Of a stretch of DNA of 64,000 nucleotides, positions 61,525 to 64,000 are shown in pieces. Location: positions 124,001-188,000 of the forward strand of contig JAUIRK010001049.1 in NCBI GenBank assembly GCA_030549495.1, written 5' to 3'. The position numbers and the translations under genes are program-made. The notes beneath the pieces were generated by a model that saw only the letters and a program-made list of their open reading frames with translations, did no database searches and was not told the DNA's origin. This DNA is from Nectonema munidae (lineage: Eukaryota; Nematomorpha; Nectonematoida; Nectonematidae). Each line of letters opens with the position of its first letter. Position 1 is the first letter of the stretch.

Positions 61525-61676
61525 CTAAAAAATTTGTTCATTTATTTCATAAGACTTCATCATTGGAAATGGGTTAAAACCACATAATGCGTTTGATCTA
61601 TAACGTGCTGATTCTCATATTCACTTTATTCCTTAAGACTTTTTAAGAACTATCTAATGGATGCATATATACAGTA

Positions 61677-61743
61677 GGGATGTACAGGATGGGAATCAGA
61701 AATAAGCGGAGAATTTTCAAGAATCGCCATCGGTACATCTCTG
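61677..61743. repeat. Mini-element with GGGATGTAC ends
   Basis: Starts AGGGATGTACAGG and ends CGGTACATCTCT, so the two ends are inverted repeats of about 11 bp. The ends resemble those of the 3551-3893 element. Confidence 0.4.
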
Positions 61744-62750
61744 ATATACAGTGGACGAAGGAAAGAAAGACTAGTTTTTCTTTTTAAATAATGTTATATG
61801 TATAAAAGAAATGAGAAGTCATAGGGGTAAAAAAAAGTTATTAATTGATAACGGAAGAATAAAAAATTCACATGAAAATACAACGATTGATTGATCTGTT
61901 AAAGACCATAGTGGTCGAAAATTTATCGTTTCTTGTTATATTTTCATATGAATGGATTTACATTACTTTTCATATTTCTATATTTTCATCTTACTTTTCA
62001 TATTTATACACTAGAAGAATTGATCACATTATTTTTTATTTAAAATTTTTTATAACAGAATCTGAAGTAATTTAGAATTTAATTATTCATTGTTATAAAA
62101 GTGAAAAATAGAGTGACGACCTTTTTGTCGACCATTTTTGTCACAAGAAATGAAAATCACCTGCTCGAAAAGCAATTAATTATTATTATTATTAATCTTT
62201 AAGCAATAAAGATATTTAAAAATAAAAACATTAAAATAATATTTGTGTTTATTCAAGTGTAATTTCTCATTAAAACAAAGATGAATAAATAACAAAAGTT
62301 CATCAGAGCAACGTTAATTTGATTAATAATAATTATACAAAGTATATTACGAAAACTTTCTTGAATAATTTATAATCTTTTGAAAAAAATATTTGTCTCT
62401 TCAACAGACAATCTTAAGATTGAATGCAATGTTTTCCCAAAAATATTCGCAATAATAAGATATTTATAAACATCTATAAAACACTTTCATGTTTTTGATA
62501 TAGAATTTACATTTAATACTCATTTTTTTCTACGATGCTTGTATTAAGAGGCGGGACCTCATTTTGCCGGGAAAATAGCTGTAAAACGGATATATATATA
62601 TATATAAATGTAGGGTATTGTTTAGTCCTCGCCTCTAATTAGGGAGGATCAAATACATAACTTTTATAAGTCAAATATAAACACAAATACTTTTATTCTT
62701 GAATCTCAAAATTTCAAGCAAAAATACATTACTTTAGTGTATAAATACTA

Positions 62751-62850
62751 GAGATGTATTGGATATACGCATGCACAAAATTTTTACATCCTATTCGCAT
62801 TCGCGAATCATTTAAGTTTCAACGTCCACAATTTTCAAACATTTTACTTT
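62751..62850 (-). mobile_element. Fragment of the GATGTAT element
   Basis: GAGATGTATTGGATATACGC, ATTTAAGTTTCAACGTCCA and TTTTCAAACATTTTA match the reverse complement of about 3795-3893. Only this end is present. Confidence 0.6.
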
Positions 62851-64000
62851 ATCCAAAATTTTATGCTAAGTACGTCTTATTGAACATTATTTAAAAATGA
62901 TGCATTTTGTTAGCGTAAAAGACAGTGCACAGCTTCAATTCTCCTTTCTATTTGTGTATATACGCTATTATGATTTAATTGCTCTTAGTTTCTCTCGTAT
63001 TGATGAATAATAATCCCATAGCAAATTACGATGAAGATGATAATGATGAAATATAACTATTTATTTTATGATAAAATATTTGTGAAATTAAAAAAGATAG
63101 ATTTAATGCACAAAATTATATATAGCAGAAGCGAGAATGATAAAAATATTTTCTTTTTCTTTTTTAAAAGCAAAGTATATACTTGCTTTGACATCTGTGT
63201 TAAATTTTATCCAAATTTTACCGGTCCCTATAATTAATCACTATATACTAGATTTTTTGTTTAAAATGGCTGGAATCTAGAATTAATGCCCATCTTTTTG
63301 TCAAAATGGATGACCTAAATTAAAGATTATTATATTAATTTAAAGATATTGTATATTTTTATATATTATTTATTTAAAGACATTAAAATTAAGGATTATT
63401 GAAAATACTTTTCAACATAATTAAATATCAAATTATTAGGAAATTGAATCTGATTTCTGACTTAAAAAAAGGGCTTTCAATCAGCCTAAAAAATTTTGGA
63501 TAGAAATTGGTGGAAATAAATAACGACATTTAAAAAGGACGCCCCAAACTGAAATTCGATTAACAAGCAAGAAATACAAATGTTGGATTTTTACAAGTAA
63601 GTCGATTCACGTCTTTACAGTTTGTATCTCAGGAAAGAGGAATGCTGAAAGTGTAAAGAATGAGAAAAACTTCATCGTCTCTTTAGAAAGAAAGCTGAAG
63701 TATTGATTTATTTTCAACAAAGGATAGGAGGGTTTTCAGAGCTATAAGATGTGTTTGAAAAATAAGTAGCCCTACTTCAAACTCAATAGGGGGTTGTTTG
63801 CCTGTTTTTCAAAATTATTCGCACTTTCGTAAGGACACTTTCCACGATGCACCTGGTGGAGGCTGAGTTTAAGGTTATTTTGTTATTTTGAAAAAACAAG
63901 CAAATCAGTTGGGTATAGAAGGCGGGATTTAAAGTACCCAAGTAATGAACCTGGTATCACCTATATTATCAGGAAGTCACAGACTAACCCCCCCCCCCCC

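Larger units (their letters stand above)
61525..64000. other. AT-rich stretch upstream of the last recognised CKAP5 exon
   Basis: Probably CKAP5 intron, but no earlier TOG exon could be found. It contains a 67-bp GATGTAC-ended mini-element (61677-61743) and the GATGTAT fragment (62751-62850). A TA microsatellite is at about 62591-62607. The last ten bases are a C run at the sequence edge. Confidence 0.4.

Noticed and set aside
63991-64000. Run of ten C at the window edge
   Set aside because: Cannot tell a real homopolymer from an edge or assembly effect. Similar C runs occur at 27393 and 38568.

Overview
This is animal nuclear DNA: AT-rich, with spliced genes, long introns full of transposon relics, and metazoan-type proteins. 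The transposon mix (hAT, piggyBac, Tigger, IS630/Tc1-like elements and a tRNA-derived SINE) together with compact genes fits an invertebrate. A crustacean such as a parasitic copepod is plausible, but that is an inference and no diagnostic marker was seen.

Four host genes can be supported. (1) 4553-15486, plus strand: a complete seven-exon chondroitin N-acetylgalactosaminyltransferase (CSGALNACT-like, 455 aa). (2) 18958-19108, minus strand: the terminal exon of a complex I NDUFB11-like subunit. Its upstream exons were not found. (3) 31103-35616, minus strand: a complete chibby (CBY1-like, 129 aa) gene, with a 53-nt intron and a 4.07-kb intron that is mostly one transposon. (4) 53035-61524 and beyond, minus strand: the 3' half of an XMAP215/CKAP5 microtubule polymerase gene. 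Its protein goes from TOG3 straight to TOG5 with no TOG4 between them.

The remainder is mostly mobile-element debris. 1-4.4 kb holds a LINE scrap, a GATGTAT-ended element and a SINE. CSGALNACT introns hold an unclassified transposase relic and an IS630-like element with both ends preserved (13306-14947). 19.3-30 kb is a cluster of hAT, LINE, piggyBac, Tigger and OTU-motif fragments. 31.6-38.6 kb holds two copies of a 2.6-kb hAT element in opposite orientation either side of the chibby 5' end, each carrying the same older insertions. 44-52.7 kb has a second piggyBac, a second hAT, another SINE, a MITE and a Tigger copy split by a hAT MITE. The CKAP5 introns hold a second IS630-like relic.

The host genes do not form a pathway. 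They act in the Golgi (CSGALNACT), mitochondrial inner membrane (NDUFB11), basal body and Wnt signalling (chibby), and microtubule growth (CKAP5). The most unusual items are the TOG4-less CKAP5 and the nested inverted hAT copies at chibby. No new multi-gene system was found.
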